From the NCBI GenBank assembly GCA_030643245.1, contig DAOWME010000183.1, forward strand, positions 1 through 6,189: a stretch of DNA of 6,189 nt, written 5' to 3'. The number at the start of each line of letters is the position of its first letter. Positions within the stretch are counted from its first letter, which is position 1. The notes beneath the pieces are model-generated. The model was not told the origin of the DNA. It worked only from the letters and a program-made list of their open reading frames with translations, and did not search any database. The DNA comes from Deltaproteobacteria bacterium. GTDB taxonomy: Bacteria; Desulfobacterota; UBA8473. This document shows, one piece after another, positions 6,188 through 6,189 of this stretch. Both the position numbers and the translations under genes were made by a program.

Positions 6188-6189
6188 AA

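Overview
The window looks like chromosomal DNA from a bacterium of moderate GC content. It reads best as a Desulfobacterota/Deltaproteobacteria-type anaerobe. That placement is an inference from the gene set (GlnRS and AsnRS together, NadB, a family III CoA-transferase) and from protein flavour; there is no rRNA or other marker here to confirm it.

Region 1 (1-3430, minus strand) is a housekeeping cluster transcribed right to left: asnS (asparaginyl-tRNA synthetase), then glnS (glutaminyl-tRNA synthetase), then the first 53 codons of nadB (L-aspartate oxidase), which runs off the left edge. nadB starts inside the end of glnS (17-nt overlap) at a TTG codon preceded by a good ribosome binding site. 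asnS also starts at TTG, and its Shine-Dalgarno position favours the TTG at 3347 over the one at 3353. A plausible sigma70-type promoter lies upstream of asnS. The two synthetases charge tRNA-Asn and tRNA-Gln directly, and NadB opens NAD synthesis from aspartate, so the theme is aspartate/asparagine/glutamine use.

Region 2 (about 3354-4598) holds the divergent asnS/fic intergenic region and a plus-strand Fic-family gene (probable AMPylase/nucleotidyl-transferring enzyme with a built-in inhibitory helix and a C-terminal HTH). It is broken by an apparent single-base deletion near 4071. A near-consensus promoter sits so close to its ATG that the transcript would be leaderless. The intergenic region also has a 44-codon minus-strand reading frame that may be a gene remnant.

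Region 3 (4599-6189) has a convergent gap with a weak inverted repeat, a complete minus-strand family III (CaiB/BaiF-type) CoA-transferase gene, and a leader of about 175 nt with competing inverted repeats behind a promoter-like sequence. An 11-bp direct repeat with 30-bp periodicity lies upstream of that promoter.

No tRNA, rRNA, CRISPR array, insertion sequence or attachment site was found. I see no convincing new multi-gene system. The points most worth following are the broken fic gene with its leaderless promoter and the structured CoA-transferase leader.
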